The translations under genes and the position numbers were made by a program. Source: Streptomyces sp. NBC_01485 (GTDB lineage: Bacteria; Actinomycetota; Actinomycetes; Streptomycetales; Streptomycetaceae). Taken from it: a DNA stretch of 64,000 nucleotides. The notes beneath the pieces were generated by a model, which saw nothing but the letters and a program-made list of their open reading frames with translations, searched no databases and was not told where the DNA came from. Where the stretch lies: positions 2,914,001 to 2,978,000 of the forward strand of contig NZ_CP109435.1 of assembly GCF_036227125.1 (NCBI RefSeq). Direction: 5' to 3'. This document shows, piece after piece, positions 24,810-32,424 of the stretch (the first letter of the stretch is position 1; each line of letters opens with the position of its first letter).

Positions 24810-25157
24810 TCAGACCTGGGGGTCCGGCGCGGAGTAGTGAGTGAGGAGTTCCGCGATCTCTCGGCCGATGTGGTCCATGAGCGTGCGGATGTGCTTCCTG
24901 TCGCCGCGCAGGTAGAGGGCCAGGTCGAGGACTTCGGGAGCGGCGGCGTAGGCGAGCAACTCCCGGTACTGCTCGACGGTGAGGGGTTCGAGGTCGTCGG
25001 GGCGCAGCGCCCAGGCGGCGACGGCTGCGCTGTCGGCGAGGCGCGTGGCGGCGCGGAGTGTGGCGGTGTCGGGCGCGCGGGCGAGAAGGATGAGGAACAT
25101 CGCAGCGAAGTGGTGGTCCGGCGTGTTGATGACCGGTACCGAGGGGCGAGCGGGCAC
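24810..25157 (-). CDS. Hypothetical helical protein
   Basis: A 115-aa helical protein from GTG at 25157 with GGAGG 6 nt upstream. The sequence is Leu/Ala-rich with a central D-L-E-P-L-T-V-E-Q-Y segment. It is the first gene after promoter-like copy 2 (25196-25213). No known family. Confidence 0.6.
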   Translation of the reverse strand: MPARPSVPVINTPDHHFAAMFLILLARAPDTATLRAATRLADSAAVAAWALRPDDLEPLTVEQYRELLAYAAAPEVLDLALYLRGDRKHIRTLMDHIGREIAELLTHYSAPDPQV

Positions 25158-25195
25158 GGATGCCTCCGGTTGAGGATGAACGGGACCCCGAATGC

Positions 25196-25213
25196 TTCTT
25201 TTCTATATGCATT
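25196..25213 (-). promoter_or_regulatory. Phage promoter-like motif, copy 2
   Basis: Minus strand AATGCATATAGAAAAGAA differs from the family by TAGAAA instead of TAGAAT. The hexamer 17 nt upstream (CCGCAG) is not a -35 match, so this copy is weaker or needs an activator. It lies 39 bp before the start at 25157. The rest of 25158-25320 holds no gene. Confidence 0.5.
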
Positions 25214-25320
25214 CAGGGGATACTGCGGCCCTGCCGCGAGCGAGCGCGGAGGGGGTCAGCCCTGACTGATGTCGACCACGAGCGCCACTCCGCCAACGGG
25301 GCGGTCACCCTCACCGACGG

Positions 25321-25719
25321 CTACCACCGAAGGTGACCGATCTCGCGAGGAGGGAGGCCGCGAGGGTTGGCGGGGAGAGGGATGGCGATGTCGCGCTCGT
25401 CGGTCAGCGGGTGGACGAAGTAGTAGCCGGGCGGGTGCGTGCGCAGGTCCGCGAGCCGAGCGAGGAAGCACAGATCGGCGGTGAGCTTGACCCAGATCGG
25501 GTCCGGCTGCTTTTGCAGGTCGAACCGGAGAAGGAGTCGTCCGTCGTCGCCGTGCAGACTCCATAGGGCATAGCCGGGGTCGTCGCGGGTGGCGACGAGA
25601 GTCCTGATGCGCGGCTCGATCGCCACCGCCGTCACGGCCATGCGCCTCAGTACGGCGCGGGCGAGGTTGCGGGTGGCCTCACACACCCGCCGGTCCGCGA
25701 GCGGGCAGGGATCTTGCAC
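25321..25719 (-). CDS. Hypothetical protein
   Basis: A 132-aa protein from GTG at 25719 with AAGGAGG 8 nt upstream. It looks like a mixed alpha/beta domain with W-S-L-H-G-D-D-G-R-L-L-L-R-F and a proline-rich end. No motif recognised. It is separated by 81 bp from the upstream gene at 25801. Confidence 0.55.
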   Translation of the reverse strand: MQDPCPLADRRVCEATRNLARAVLRRMAVTAVAIEPRIRTLVATRDDPGYALWSLHGDDGRLLLRFDLQKQPDPIWVKLTADLCFLARLADLRTHPPGYYFVHPLTDERDIAIPLPANPRGLPPREIGHLRW

Positions 25720-25800
25720 TTCACGTGCCTCCTTGACATAAGGCCGCCCGGCGGCCGGGATGCGGTGGTCACCGGTCGCCGGACGGAGTCGCCGACGGCG

Positions 25801-26103
25801 TCAGCCGACGGGGATGGGACGGTTCTGCAGATCCAGGAAGATGCAGGTAGCTGCGGCGGTGGGCCTGTAGTCGGCCACGATTCGACCGTCCTTGTCCCAA
25901 GTGAGGAGTTGGACCAGGACGTCGAGCAGCGGTTCGGGGAGCATCTGCCGCCAGTTGCCGTAGTCGGTGCCGGGGAACCACTCCTTGCAGGTCCGCTGGA
26001 GGGATTCCACGATGGCTTCGGCCAGCCGGTCCGCCTGGGCGGGGCTGATCTGCTCGGCACTCAGGCGCTGGCGGATGCCCTCGGGACTGAAGGGGTCTGT
26101 CAC
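25801..26103 (-). CDS. Hypothetical protein
   Basis: A 100-aa protein from GTG at 26103 with AGGAGAG upstream. It begins with a helical S-P-E-G-I-R-Q-R-L-S segment and ends in a beta-rich region with D-L-Q-N-R-P. First gene after promoter copy 3. No family recognised. Confidence 0.6.
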   Translation of the reverse strand: MTDPFSPEGIRQRLSAEQISPAQADRLAEAIVESLQRTCKEWFPGTDYGNWRQMLPEPLLDVLVQLLTWDKDGRIVADYRPTAAATCIFLDLQNRPIPVG

Positions 26104-26155
26104 GGTCTCTCCTGACGGTTCAAGAAGGGGGCCGCCCCCCCTTCCTTCTAGTTCT

Positions 26156-26184
26156 ATTCTATATGCATTTGGTAGGGAGGCAAG
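26156..26184 (-). promoter_or_regulatory. Phage promoter, copy 3
   Basis: Minus strand TGCATATAGAATAGAA block with TAGAAT. CTTGCC stands 17 nt upstream (TTGCCT at 16 nt). It drives the gene starting at 26103, with a C/G-run hairpin (about 26122-26148) in the leader. Confidence 0.6.
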
Positions 26185-26218
26185 ATTTCCGGCAGATTTT
26201 CTTGATCACCGGAGGACT

Positions 26219-26902
26219 TTATTTCCGCAGGTCAGCAGCCAAGTCCGCAGGGGTGAGGTCGCGTATGTGGAGGACTAGCCGCGCGCCCTCGACCACGTGC
26301 CCCATGCGCATGTCCGGGCCGACGACGCGCGTGTGGTCGTCGTCGTCCAGGACGCCTTGGTCCACCAGCCCGTCGATGCACGCCTTGAAGCTGGGATACC
26401 AGTTGGCCGGGTCTCTCCTCTGCCTGTCCTCGGGGTGCAGAACGCCGATGACGTGGACCCGTTCCAGGTGCGGCACTGCGCGTGAGGCGGCCCAGGCCGC
26501 GCGTCGCAGCACCCTGGTGATCTCCGCGCGCTTGTGGTGGTGGAGCCGCTGGTTGGCGTTCAGGAGCGTCAACCGGGGCGGTAGCGCGACCCTGAACTGG
26601 CGGCCGGGCATCCCCTCGAACCAGTCCGGTTCCTCCTCACCCAGAACTCCGACCGGGGGAACTGCTGTGGGCGTTGCCAACTCCGTTGCGTCGGGGGCGT
26701 ATCCGCTCCGGCGGGGCACGCCGGCGTTGGTGAAGGCCGACGCGTGCAAGGCGGAGATCAGCATGAGGCGGCGTCTGCGGCCGGTCGCGGCGTCTGCGAC
26801 CAGGGCGCGTATGTCCCCCGGCTTGTACTGCTCGATCCGTATGCGGATGCTGTCCCGCGGGTCGCAGGCCGCGAAGATCCGTCCGGGCTTGATATGGGTC
26901 AC
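26219..26902 (-). CDS. RusA-family Holliday-junction resolvase-like protein
   Basis: A 227-aa protein from GTG at 26902, overlapping the upstream stop as GTGA; a longer in-frame extension to 27280 has no domain and covers other genes. The C-terminal half (about 100-220) shows the RusA pattern: R-D-P-A-N-W at 163-168, K173, the helix K-A-C-I-D-G-L-V-D and the acidic L-D-D-D-D at 185-189. RusA enzymes cut Holliday junctions formed during phage recombination. The N-terminal 100 residues are an extra, Arg-rich region of unknown role. Confidence 0.8.
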   Translation of the reverse strand: MTHIKPGRIFAACDPRDSIRIRIEQYKPGDIRALVADAATGRRRRLMLISALHASAFTNAGVPRRSGYAPDATELATPTAVPPVGVLGEEEPDWFEGMPGRQFRVALPPRLTLLNANQRLHHHKRAEITRVLRRAAWAASRAVPHLERVHVIGVLHPEDRQRRDPANWYPSFKACIDGLVDQGVLDDDDHTRVVGPDMRMGHVVEGARLVLHIRDLTPADLAADLRK

Positions 26903-27123
26903 CCGCGCCCCCGGTCGACGAGATGCGACAGGGCCTTCGCCGCCACCGCCGCCGGCCACGCGACGATGACCACCGCGAGGTACAAGGCGACGGCGCCTGG
27001 GCGCAGTTGGCACACAAGTCGCAGGGTCGGGTCGTAGGCGAGCAGCCTCCGGAAGGCGTCCGCCAGGATCACGGCTCCCGCTGCCCACGCGAGGAGGACG
27101 AGCAGGGCGAGCGCACTGGTCAC
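26899..27123 (-). CDS. Small two-helix membrane protein
   Basis: A 74-aa protein with two hydrophobic helices (L-A-L-L-V-L-L-A-W-A-A-G-A-V-I-L and A-V-A-L-Y-L-A-V-V-I-V-A-W-P-A) and a short basic end. Both its start and its stop overlap neighbours as GTGA, so it is translationally coupled on both sides. Role unknown. Confidence 0.65.
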   Translation of the reverse strand: MTSALALLVLLAWAAGAVILADAFRRLLAYDPTLRLVCQLRPGAVALYLAVVIVAWPAAVAAKALSHLVDRGRG

Positions 27124-27467
27124 GACTCCACTTTTCTGGTGTCGACGTGAACCCAGACGGTACGAAGGACGCGGGCTCGGGCCAGGCGCAGGGCAAGGGA
27201 AGCTGCACGGCCGTTCCGGTGCGCGGCGAAGCCCGCGCAGATGGCGGGGGAATCGGTGCCGAGCGTGGCGTGGCAGACAATGTGCCCCTCCTCGGCGATG
27301 GCGTTGGCGATCATCTCTGCCACGCGCCCCTCTTCCAGGCGCATCAGGTTGCCCGGCCGGAAGATGCACGTGCCGCATCGCCCCGCGCAGATCCGGACGC
27401 TCCATGTCGCCGGGTCGGCAACGTCGTGGCGCAGCCCGTCGGACGAGTAGGTGGCAGAGCTGGTCAT
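27120..27467 (-). CDS. Cysteine-motif phage protein (possible metal or Fe-S binder)
   Basis: A 115-aa protein with C-A-G-R-C-G-T-C-I-F-R-P-G-N near residues 28-41 and further cysteines in H-I-V-C-H-A-T and A-I-C-A-G-F. This is a pattern I have seen in small actinophage proteins of unknown function. Five conserved-looking cysteines suggest a metal or Fe-S site. It is coupled to both neighbours by 4-bp overlaps. Confidence 0.6.
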   Translation of the reverse strand: MTSSATYSSDGLRHDVADPATWSVRICAGRCGTCIFRPGNLMRLEEGRVAEMIANAIAEEGHIVCHATLGTDSPAICAGFAAHRNGRAASLALRLARARVLRTVWVHVDTRKVES

Positions 27468-28168
27468 CGATCGGCCCCCGGAGTGGCGGCACGAACTGCC
27501 TCACCGGTCGCTGCCAGCAGCATCTCCAGGCAGTGGGAGAACAGTTCGGGGTCCGGCGCGGTGAAAGCGGCCCCGTAGAGGGCAAGCGTGGTCGCGGTGT
27601 CCCCATTGGCGAACGCGGTGATGAAGCGTGCTGCGAAGAGATGCGGCTGCGGGACGATGTCCTCGGGACGGCTGTCGTCGGAAGTCAGAATGATCCAGGA
27701 CGCCGTGTCGGCATCGAGTCCCTGCATCTTCGCCAAGGCTGCCTTCGCCATAACGGCGAGCCCCGTCGCGACGCCGTACATCAGCGAGGGTGTCCCGTTC
27801 CGTGCGAGGTCCGCCAGGATCTCCTGGGCCTCGTCGTGGCGCCCTTCCGTCCAGTGGGTGACCGCCTCGACGAGGCGCTCGCTGACCATCGGGTGCGTCA
27901 CTGGGGCGCCCCCGTTCGTCGGCATGACCGGCACGGACCAGGTTCCGGGCTGGCCCGGAACCTCTCTCCAGCCGTTCACCGCCTCCGGAGTTCGGGCGTC
28001 GGGTCGAATCATGTAGCCGTGCTCGATCAGCCGGTGCCCGGCGCTGGCCGGGCGGAAGCTGTCCCAGTCGAAGACGAGGTCCACCAAGTCGCCGTCGTGG
28101 TCCTCGGCCAGAACTCGAATCCGGTAGCCGTCCGGCGTTCCGGTGCACATTGCGGTCAGGTGCTTCAC
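27464..28168 (-). CDS. Hypothetical protein
   Basis: A 234-aa soluble protein. Residues 1-80 appear beta-rich with F-D-W-D-S-F-R-P-A-S; the remainder is helical and TPR-like in look (T-H-W-T-E-G-R-H-D-E-A-Q-E-I-L-A). Its stop overlaps the next start (ATGA). No known family. Confidence 0.55.
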   Translation of the reverse strand: MKHLTAMCTGTPDGYRIRVLAEDHDGDLVDLVFDWDSFRPASAGHRLIEHGYMIRPDARTPEAVNGWREVPGQPGTWSVPVMPTNGGAPVTHPMVSERLVEAVTHWTEGRHDEAQEILADLARNGTPSLMYGVATGLAVMAKAALAKMQGLDADTASWIILTSDDSRPEDIVPQPHLFAARFITAFANGDTATTLALYGAAFTAPDPELFSHCLEMLLAATGEAVRAATPGADR

Positions 28169-28187
28169 TGCGATTCCTCTCGGTTGG

Positions 28188-28640
28188 TCAGGGAGCGTCG
28201 GGGAGTTCGAGCTGCTGCGCGGCCTGTTCCTCCGCGTCGAGTGGGTTCGGTCCGGGGCGGTAGTAGGGCAGGCACCGGGGGCACTGCTGCTCCACAGCCC
28301 GGCGGTGAGCGCGCGATCCGGCGGCCGTGCCGCACGACTTGCGGATGACCGGGACTGGCAACTCGCTGGGGTCGGCGTCCGGCAGCTCGTGGATGATCAC
28401 GCCGTTGAGCCAGATCCGGCCGCCGCAGATGCCGGTGAACAGGCTTTTGGCTGGGACGACTTGGCGGATGCAGGCGGCCCGGTAGGGGCAGCCGCCGCAG
28501 ACGTAGAGGACGGGTTCGCAGATGGCGACCAGTTCGATGCCGTTCTTCCATCTGTCGTCGGCAACGGCGAAGTCCTCGTCGCCGAAGCACGGGGCGTGGG
28601 AGGTGACGTGGGTGCCGATCAGGGTTCGTGATCCGGTCAC
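28188..28640 (-). CDS. WhiB-like (Wbl) iron-sulfur regulatory protein
   Basis: A 150-aa protein whose GTG at 28640 overlaps the methylase stop (GTGA). It has the Wbl layout: C18 (in A-P-C-F), C48-x-x-C51-x5-C57, then G-I-C-G-G at 70-74 in place of the common G-V-W-G-G turn. Wbl proteins bind a 4Fe-4S cluster and act with sigma factor or DNA; phage copies can override host development or control phage genes. An extra cysteine at 41 and a longer tail with C-P-R-C are unusual. Confidence 0.75.
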   Translation of the reverse strand: MTGSRTLIGTHVTSHAPCFGDEDFAVADDRWKNGIELVAICEPVLYVCGGCPYRAACIRQVVPAKSLFTGICGGRIWLNGVIIHELPDADPSELPVPVIRKSCGTAAGSRAHRRAVEQQCPRCLPYYRPGPNPLDAEEQAAQQLELPDAP

Positions 28641-30142
28641 AGGACGGGCTCCAATCGCTGGCCGATCCACCGTGCGACGTTGACCGAGACCGCGTTGCCT
28701 GCCTGCGCGGTCTGCTCGGCCTGGTTGCCGTAGACGACGTACTTCTTGGGGAACCGCTGCCCTTCGAGCTGTTCGCGGGGCTTGAGCATGCGGAAGTAGC
28801 AGTCATTGATGTCCGGGGCGTTTTGCACCAGGGCAGCTGAGTCGCGGGTGGAGAGGGTGTGGACGGGTTCGGCGGCTGTCTTCACCGCGGCCTTGCGGTA
28901 CGGCACGACGAGGGTGTTCCGCGCACGCTCGGGGGCTGTGCCGGCGTGCGTGACGAGGCCGTGGTGGTTGCCCTGGGCGGTGACGACGCTGAGTGGGTCG
29001 CTCGCGGGGCTGGCGGTGGCGTGGTTGCGGTACTCGATGATGAACGGGTCCATCGTCAGCAGGGCTTCGCTCTCGCGGGTGGTGCGAGTACGCATCGGCA
29101 CATCGAGGGGGACGGCGTCGGTGTTCCACGAGCCGCCGGTCGGCACCAGAAGCGCGTCGCCCTGCTTCACCGTCCGCGCGGGCAGCGGCCGGTCCTCGAC
29201 AGCGAACGCTCTGTCCCCGCCGTCCTTGCCGTGGGTGAGCGAGATCGAGTAGGGACGCCAGGGGAACTTGAGGCGGCCCGCGCGGATGCGGTCCATGGTG
29301 GTGTCGGCGAGGGGCTTCTTGCGGTCGCCGATCCGCTTCCCGAGGTCGCTCCAGTCGATGATGTCGCTGGCCGGGCGTACGTACGGCTCGACCATGGCGT
29401 GGCGGCAGCGGGTGTTTGGGCAGCGGTAGATGTAGTCGCGCCGGTACTTCCCGATGCGCAGGCCCTCGGTCTTGGTCCACGACTGGACCGCATGAACGTC
29501 CTCACCGCAGTCGACGCAGGGAGCGAGCGGCCTGGGTTCCAGGTCGGGCTTGCGCATGGTCTTGAGCGTGAAGACCACGTACATCCGGTCACGCCACTGC
29601 GGGGCGCGCAGGTTGACCTCGTCGCCGACGTGGGCGCTGCTGACGCACACGATCTGGTACCGGTATCCGAGCACCTCCATGGATTCGAGCCACTTCTCGA
29701 ACAGGATCCAGTCGAGCCCGAATTCGACGACGTTCTCAACAACGACCGCCTTGAACCGCTTCGCCTCAGCGGCACGCAGGACGCACCAGGCGGTGACCCG
29801 CGTCGCCTCGAAGGCATCCTTCGAAAGGGCCTCCCAGTCGCCGCGTTCCTCTTCCAACAGGTCAAGCAGGTCAAGCTGGTTCGTCTCCCGGCGCCGCCCG
29901 CCCGCAGGGCTGATCTCGGTGCAGATGACAGACGCCCACAGGGCATCGGCCTTGGGCAGCATGCGCATCGGGAAGGCGTCGGTGAGGGTCATGACGGCGT
30001 GCTCGCACGTGGGGTGGTTGGCTGCGTGCGTCTCAATCGCCAAGTCCCAGTGGTTGATGCCCAGGATCAGTTCGTGCCCGGCTTCGACGAGCCCGGTACT
30101 GCTGCCGCCTGCGCCGCACAGCAGGTCGATAAAGGTGGCCAT
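28637..30142 (-). CDS. Phage C5-cytosine DNA methyltransferase
   Basis: A 501-aa protein starting M-A-T-F-I-D-L-L. Motif I is F-I-D-L-L-C-G-A-G-G (4-13); the catalytic segment is S-V-I-C-T-E-I-S-P-A with C74 (not the textbook P-C-Q, but like the S-P-E-C-T form of phage enzymes). E-N-V is at 136-138, Q-x-R-x-R at 182-186 and G-N-A-V-S-V-N near 486. Between about 209 and 246 an insert with C-V-D-C and C-P-N-T-R-C looks like a zinc finger inside the target-recognition region. The gene follows the repeated leader at 30156-30168. It probably modifies phage DNA against host restriction. Confidence 0.85.
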   Translation of the reverse strand: MATFIDLLCGAGGSSTGLVEAGHELILGINHWDLAIETHAANHPTCEHAVMTLTDAFPMRMLPKADALWASVICTEISPAGGRRRETNQLDLLDLLEEERGDWEALSKDAFEATRVTAWCVLRAAEAKRFKAVVVENVVEFGLDWILFEKWLESMEVLGYRYQIVCVSSAHVGDEVNLRAPQWRDRMYVVFTLKTMRKPDLEPRPLAPCVDCGEDVHAVQSWTKTEGLRIGKYRRDYIYRCPNTRCRHAMVEPYVRPASDIIDWSDLGKRIGDRKKPLADTTMDRIRAGRLKFPWRPYSISLTHGKDGGDRAFAVEDRPLPARTVKQGDALLVPTGGSWNTDAVPLDVPMRTRTTRESEALLTMDPFIIEYRNHATASPASDPLSVVTAQGNHHGLVTHAGTAPERARNTLVVPYRKAAVKTAAEPVHTLSTRDSAALVQNAPDINDCYFRMLKPREQLEGQRFPKKYVVYGNQAEQTAQAGNAVSVNVARWIGQRLEPVL

Positions 30143-30175
30143 GGTGGTGGTCGGGTCTCCAAGAGGTCTTTCAGG

Positions 30176-30202
30176 GCCCGGCCCCGCGTCGCGGGGCCGG
30201 GC
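30176..30202. terminator. GC-rich intergenic hairpin
   Basis: GCCCGGCCCCGC and GCGGGGCCGGGC with a 3-nt loop, between the gene ending at 30214 and the leader of the methylase gene. Confidence 0.65.
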
Positions 30203-30213
30203 GACGGCCGAGA

Positions 30214-30696
30214 TCAGTAAGTGCGGAGGCCGCCGTGCGCCTGCGCGCGGCGCAGGAAGGCGATCCAGTACCCCCACATCGGGTCGCCCACGGGCATCTC
30301 GGCGATGGCCACGCCCGGGTGGGCGTCATAGGCGGTGAGGGCAGCAGTGATCTCGGCGACCGTCACGAGGAAGCCGTCGTTGTAGTCGAGCTTGTACCTG
30401 GGTATGCCGGTCGGCACCGTCTCGGAGGCGTCCTTAACGGCCTGGTACGCGGTCCGGAACTCGGCGATGCGGTTCGCCGTGCTCTCGTCGTGCTTGATGC
30501 CGGGCCGGTGATCCACGCCCGCCAGCCCGTAGGCGGTCAGCTGGGGGTATGACGGTATGGGCGGCTCGACGAGCATCCCGAAATTGTTCATCGTGTCGAG
30601 GGTGCGCGGCATCGCGGTGTAGGCGAACCGGAAGTAGTTCTGGTCCCCTTCGGCGGGCTTACCGTCGGAGTTCTGGATGTAGATGTCGTATCCCAC
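30214..30696 (-). CDS. Hypothetical protein
   Basis: A 160-aa protein from GTG at 30696, 9 nt after the GGAG of the repeated leader (30705-30717). The N-terminus V-G-Y-D-I-Y-I-Q-N-S-D-G-K is followed by a helical region and W-G-Y-W-I-A-F-L-R-R-A near the end. The overall look suggests a small immunity-type or structural fold, but no family is recognised. Confidence 0.6.
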   Translation of the reverse strand: MGYDIYIQNSDGKPAEGDQNYFRFAYTAMPRTLDTMNNFGMLVEPPIPSYPQLTAYGLAGVDHRPGIKHDESTANRIAEFRTAYQAVKDASETVPTGIPRYKLDYNDGFLVTVAEITAALTAYDAHPGVAIAEMPVGDPMWGYWIAFLRRAQAHGGLRTY

Positions 30697-30721
30697 GGGG
30701 GTGTTCTCCAAGAGGTCTGCG

Positions 30722-30751
30722 GCTGCCCGGCCCGGAGTCGGGCCGGGCAGC
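30722..30751. terminator. GC-rich intergenic hairpin
   Basis: GCTGCCCGGCCCG and CGGGCCGGGCAGC, perfect 13-bp stem with 4-nt loop, directly before the repeated leader. Confidence 0.7.
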
Positions 30752-30755
30752 GCGA

Positions 30756-30920
30756 TCAGCGGTGGGCGGCGTGGCGGTGGTGGACTTCGCCGTAGGTCTT
30801 GCGGCGCGGGACCCGGCTGCGGGCCTCCCAGCGGAGCTCTTCGATGACGATCACGGTGAGGCCGGCACCGACACCGAGAGCGAGCACGAGCAGCGCGTAC
30901 AGCACGTACAGCGCGGTCAC
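30756..30920 (-). CDS. Small single-helix membrane protein
   Basis: A 54-aa protein with one N-terminal membrane helix (L-Y-V-L-Y-A-L-L-V-L-A-L-G-V-G-A-G) and a basic, His-rich cytoplasmic tail. Its GTG overlaps the upstream stop (GTGA). Role unknown. Confidence 0.6.
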   Translation of the reverse strand: MTALYVLYALLVLALGVGAGLTVIVIEELRWEARSRVPRRKTYGEVHHRHAAHR

Positions 30921-31135
30921 CGCGCCACCACCTCGTAGCGAGCCGGGCAGGGCTGAAGGAGCTGCATGCAGGCGACGAACACCCCGTGGGCGTCGTTGGT
31001 CGCGAGTCCGTTGTCCAACGCGGCCTGGGCTCGGGCTCGTTCGGCGTCGCCCTGCGGGTGCGCGATGACGCAAGCGCAGGGACGCTTGCCGGTCTCCTCC
31101 GCAGGATTCGGCGGGGCCGCTTCGGTGTCCGCCAT
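30917..31135 (-). CDS. Hypothetical cysteine-containing protein
   Basis: A 72-aa protein with C-A-C-V-I-A-H-P-Q-G-D and two later cysteines (C-M, C-P-A-R). ATG at 31135 overlaps the upstream stop by one base (TGATG). Possibly a small metal-binding protein; no family recognised. Confidence 0.6.
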   Translation of the reverse strand: MADTEAAPPNPAEETGKRPCACVIAHPQGDAERARAQAALDNGLATNDAHGVFVACMQLLQPCPARYEVVAR

Positions 31136-31785
31136 CAGACGATCACCTGCCCGGCGGACGCGAGGTAGAGGATGCCGACCTCGTCGTTCAGCTCCCACAC
31201 AGTGAGCGGCCAGTCCGTGCCACCTTGCGCGTGGACGCACGTCCAGCCCTTCTCCGCCATGGCGCGCACGACGTTGCCGTACTCCTTGATGGCCGCGTCG
31301 TTGTCGGTGAGAGGGCCGTGGAGCAGCTTGGACAGCGGTAGGCGCTGCGCTGTCACGCCCCGAAGCCGGACGGAGACCAGGTCGATGACGCGTGGCGCGA
31401 GGCACCGCTCTGTGACGAAGGCCGTGATGGCCTGGATGAGCGGGACGGCGTTGTTGCCGTGTTCCGACTGCTCTCCGCTGTCGGTGGAGTCGTAGAACAC
31501 CTCGTCGATGTTCGGGTTGTCGTCGTGGAGGCGCTTGACCTGGAAGCCCTCCAGCGCGGCCGGGTCCATGGGCAGGTCCTCGACCGAGGAGATCCACAGA
31601 TACGAGCCGTCGGTGAGCTCGGCGGTGATGGCGAACATGTTCCCGGACTCGACGTTGGTCACGAGCGGGATGCGGCGCAGCGCGGTGATGACCGGCTCGT
31701 ACGCGCTCCACAGGGCCAGCCAGAGCGGGTCTTCGGTGTTGTTGTGCACGGTCATCGGGGCCAGCGGCGCCAGGTCGTTGCTCAC
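31135..31785 (-). CDS. Hypothetical protein
   Basis: A 216-aa protein from GTG at 31785, 8 bp after the repeated leader (31793-31805). It is an alpha/beta protein with Y-L-W-I-S-S-V-E-D-L-P and a C-terminal E-K-G-W-T-C-V-H segment. The upstream intergenic region contains the operator-like repeat copy A. No family recognised. Confidence 0.6.
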   Translation of the reverse strand: MSNDLAPLAPMTVHNNTEDPLWLALWSAYEPVITALRRIPLVTNVESGNMFAITAELTDGSYLWISSVEDLPMDPAALEGFQVKRLHDDNPNIDEVFYDSTDSGEQSEHGNNAVPLIQAITAFVTERCLAPRVIDLVSVRLRGVTAQRLPLSKLLHGPLTDNDAAIKEYGNVVRAMAEKGWTCVHAQGGTDWPLTVWELNDEVGILYLASAGQVIV

Positions 31786-31816
31786 AGTTCCTTCTCCAAG
31801 AGGTCGTGTGCCAGTC

Positions 31817-31845
31817 AACACTACAGAGTTGGGATCTATCTCAGG
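31817..31845. promoter_or_regulatory. Operator-like repeat, copy A
   Basis: AACACTACAGAGTTGG followed by GATCTATCTCAGG. About 17 of the last 20 bases match copy B and 15 of 20 match copy C, all in the same orientation. It is in the intergenic region upstream of the gene at 31785. Confidence 0.5.
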
Positions 31846-31869
31846 GCAAATTGATGCACGTGGACGGAC

Positions 31870-32319
31870 TCACCACAGGCGGGTGACGAACACCAGGCGG
31901 GGGGCCTTGCGCCGTTCCTCTCGGGCCTGCCGGGCGAGGGCGGTCGAAGCCTCCAGCTCGTCGGCGCGCTGGATGGCGACGTCGGCGATGTCCAGCGCCT
32001 GGTGGGCGAGGTCGCGGGCCTGCATGAGCGCCCGGTGGTTCTCGCGGTGGTCGAGGTGGATCTCAGAGCCGCCGACGTCGTCGAGGAGTTCGCCGACGAT
32101 CTCGTCTCGCACCAGCTTGGCGCGCCCGAGCCCGCCGAGGTGGCGCTCACAGTCGACCAGGTCCTTCAGGTCGGCGATCTGGATGAGCATGCCGCCGACA
32201 CCCTCGGGGTCTTGACGGAAGAGGTCAGCGAGGCCGTGGATCTGCTCGCGGGCGGCAGCGCCATTGTCGAGCACGAGCGCGCCCCTGTGGCAGCGGCGAA
32301 GGATGGGCAAGTAGTTCAT
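31870..32319 (-). CDS. Hypothetical helical protein
   Basis: A 149-aa charged, nearly all-helical protein, with coiled-coil-like stretches in the second half (A-R-D-L-A-H-Q-A-L-D-I-A-D-V). Ribosome-binding site GGAAGGA. First gene after promoter copy 4. No family recognised. Confidence 0.6.
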   Translation of the reverse strand: MNYLPILRRCHRGALVLDNGAAAREQIHGLADLFRQDPEGVGGMLIQIADLKDLVDCERHLGGLGRAKLVRDEIVGELLDDVGGSEIHLDHRENHRALMQARDLAHQALDIADVAIQRADELEASTALARQAREERRKAPRLVFVTRLW

Positions 32320-32367
32320 GTCGTCCTTCCGATCAAGAGGGGGGCTTCTCTCCCTCTTTCTGGTTCT

Positions 32368-32395
32368 ATTCTATATGCATTGCCAGGGATGTCCA
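32368..32395 (-). promoter_or_regulatory. Phage promoter, copy 4
   Basis: Minus strand TGGACA, 16-nt spacer, TAGAAT within the conserved TGCATATAGAATAGAA block, upstream of the gene starting at 32319. Confidence 0.65.
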
Positions 32396-32424
32396 TATTC
32401 CTGGTGAAATTTTCTTTCGGGTGT

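Noticed and set aside
25158..25320. A small gene in the gap after 25157
   Set aside because: Short frames here lack ribosome-binding sites and coding bias; the gap holds promoter-like copy 2.
26903..27280. N-terminal extension of the RusA-like gene
   Set aside because: The extension is Pro/Arg-rich, covers two GTGA-coupled genes in other frames, and the RusA start at 26902 overlaps the preceding stop properly.
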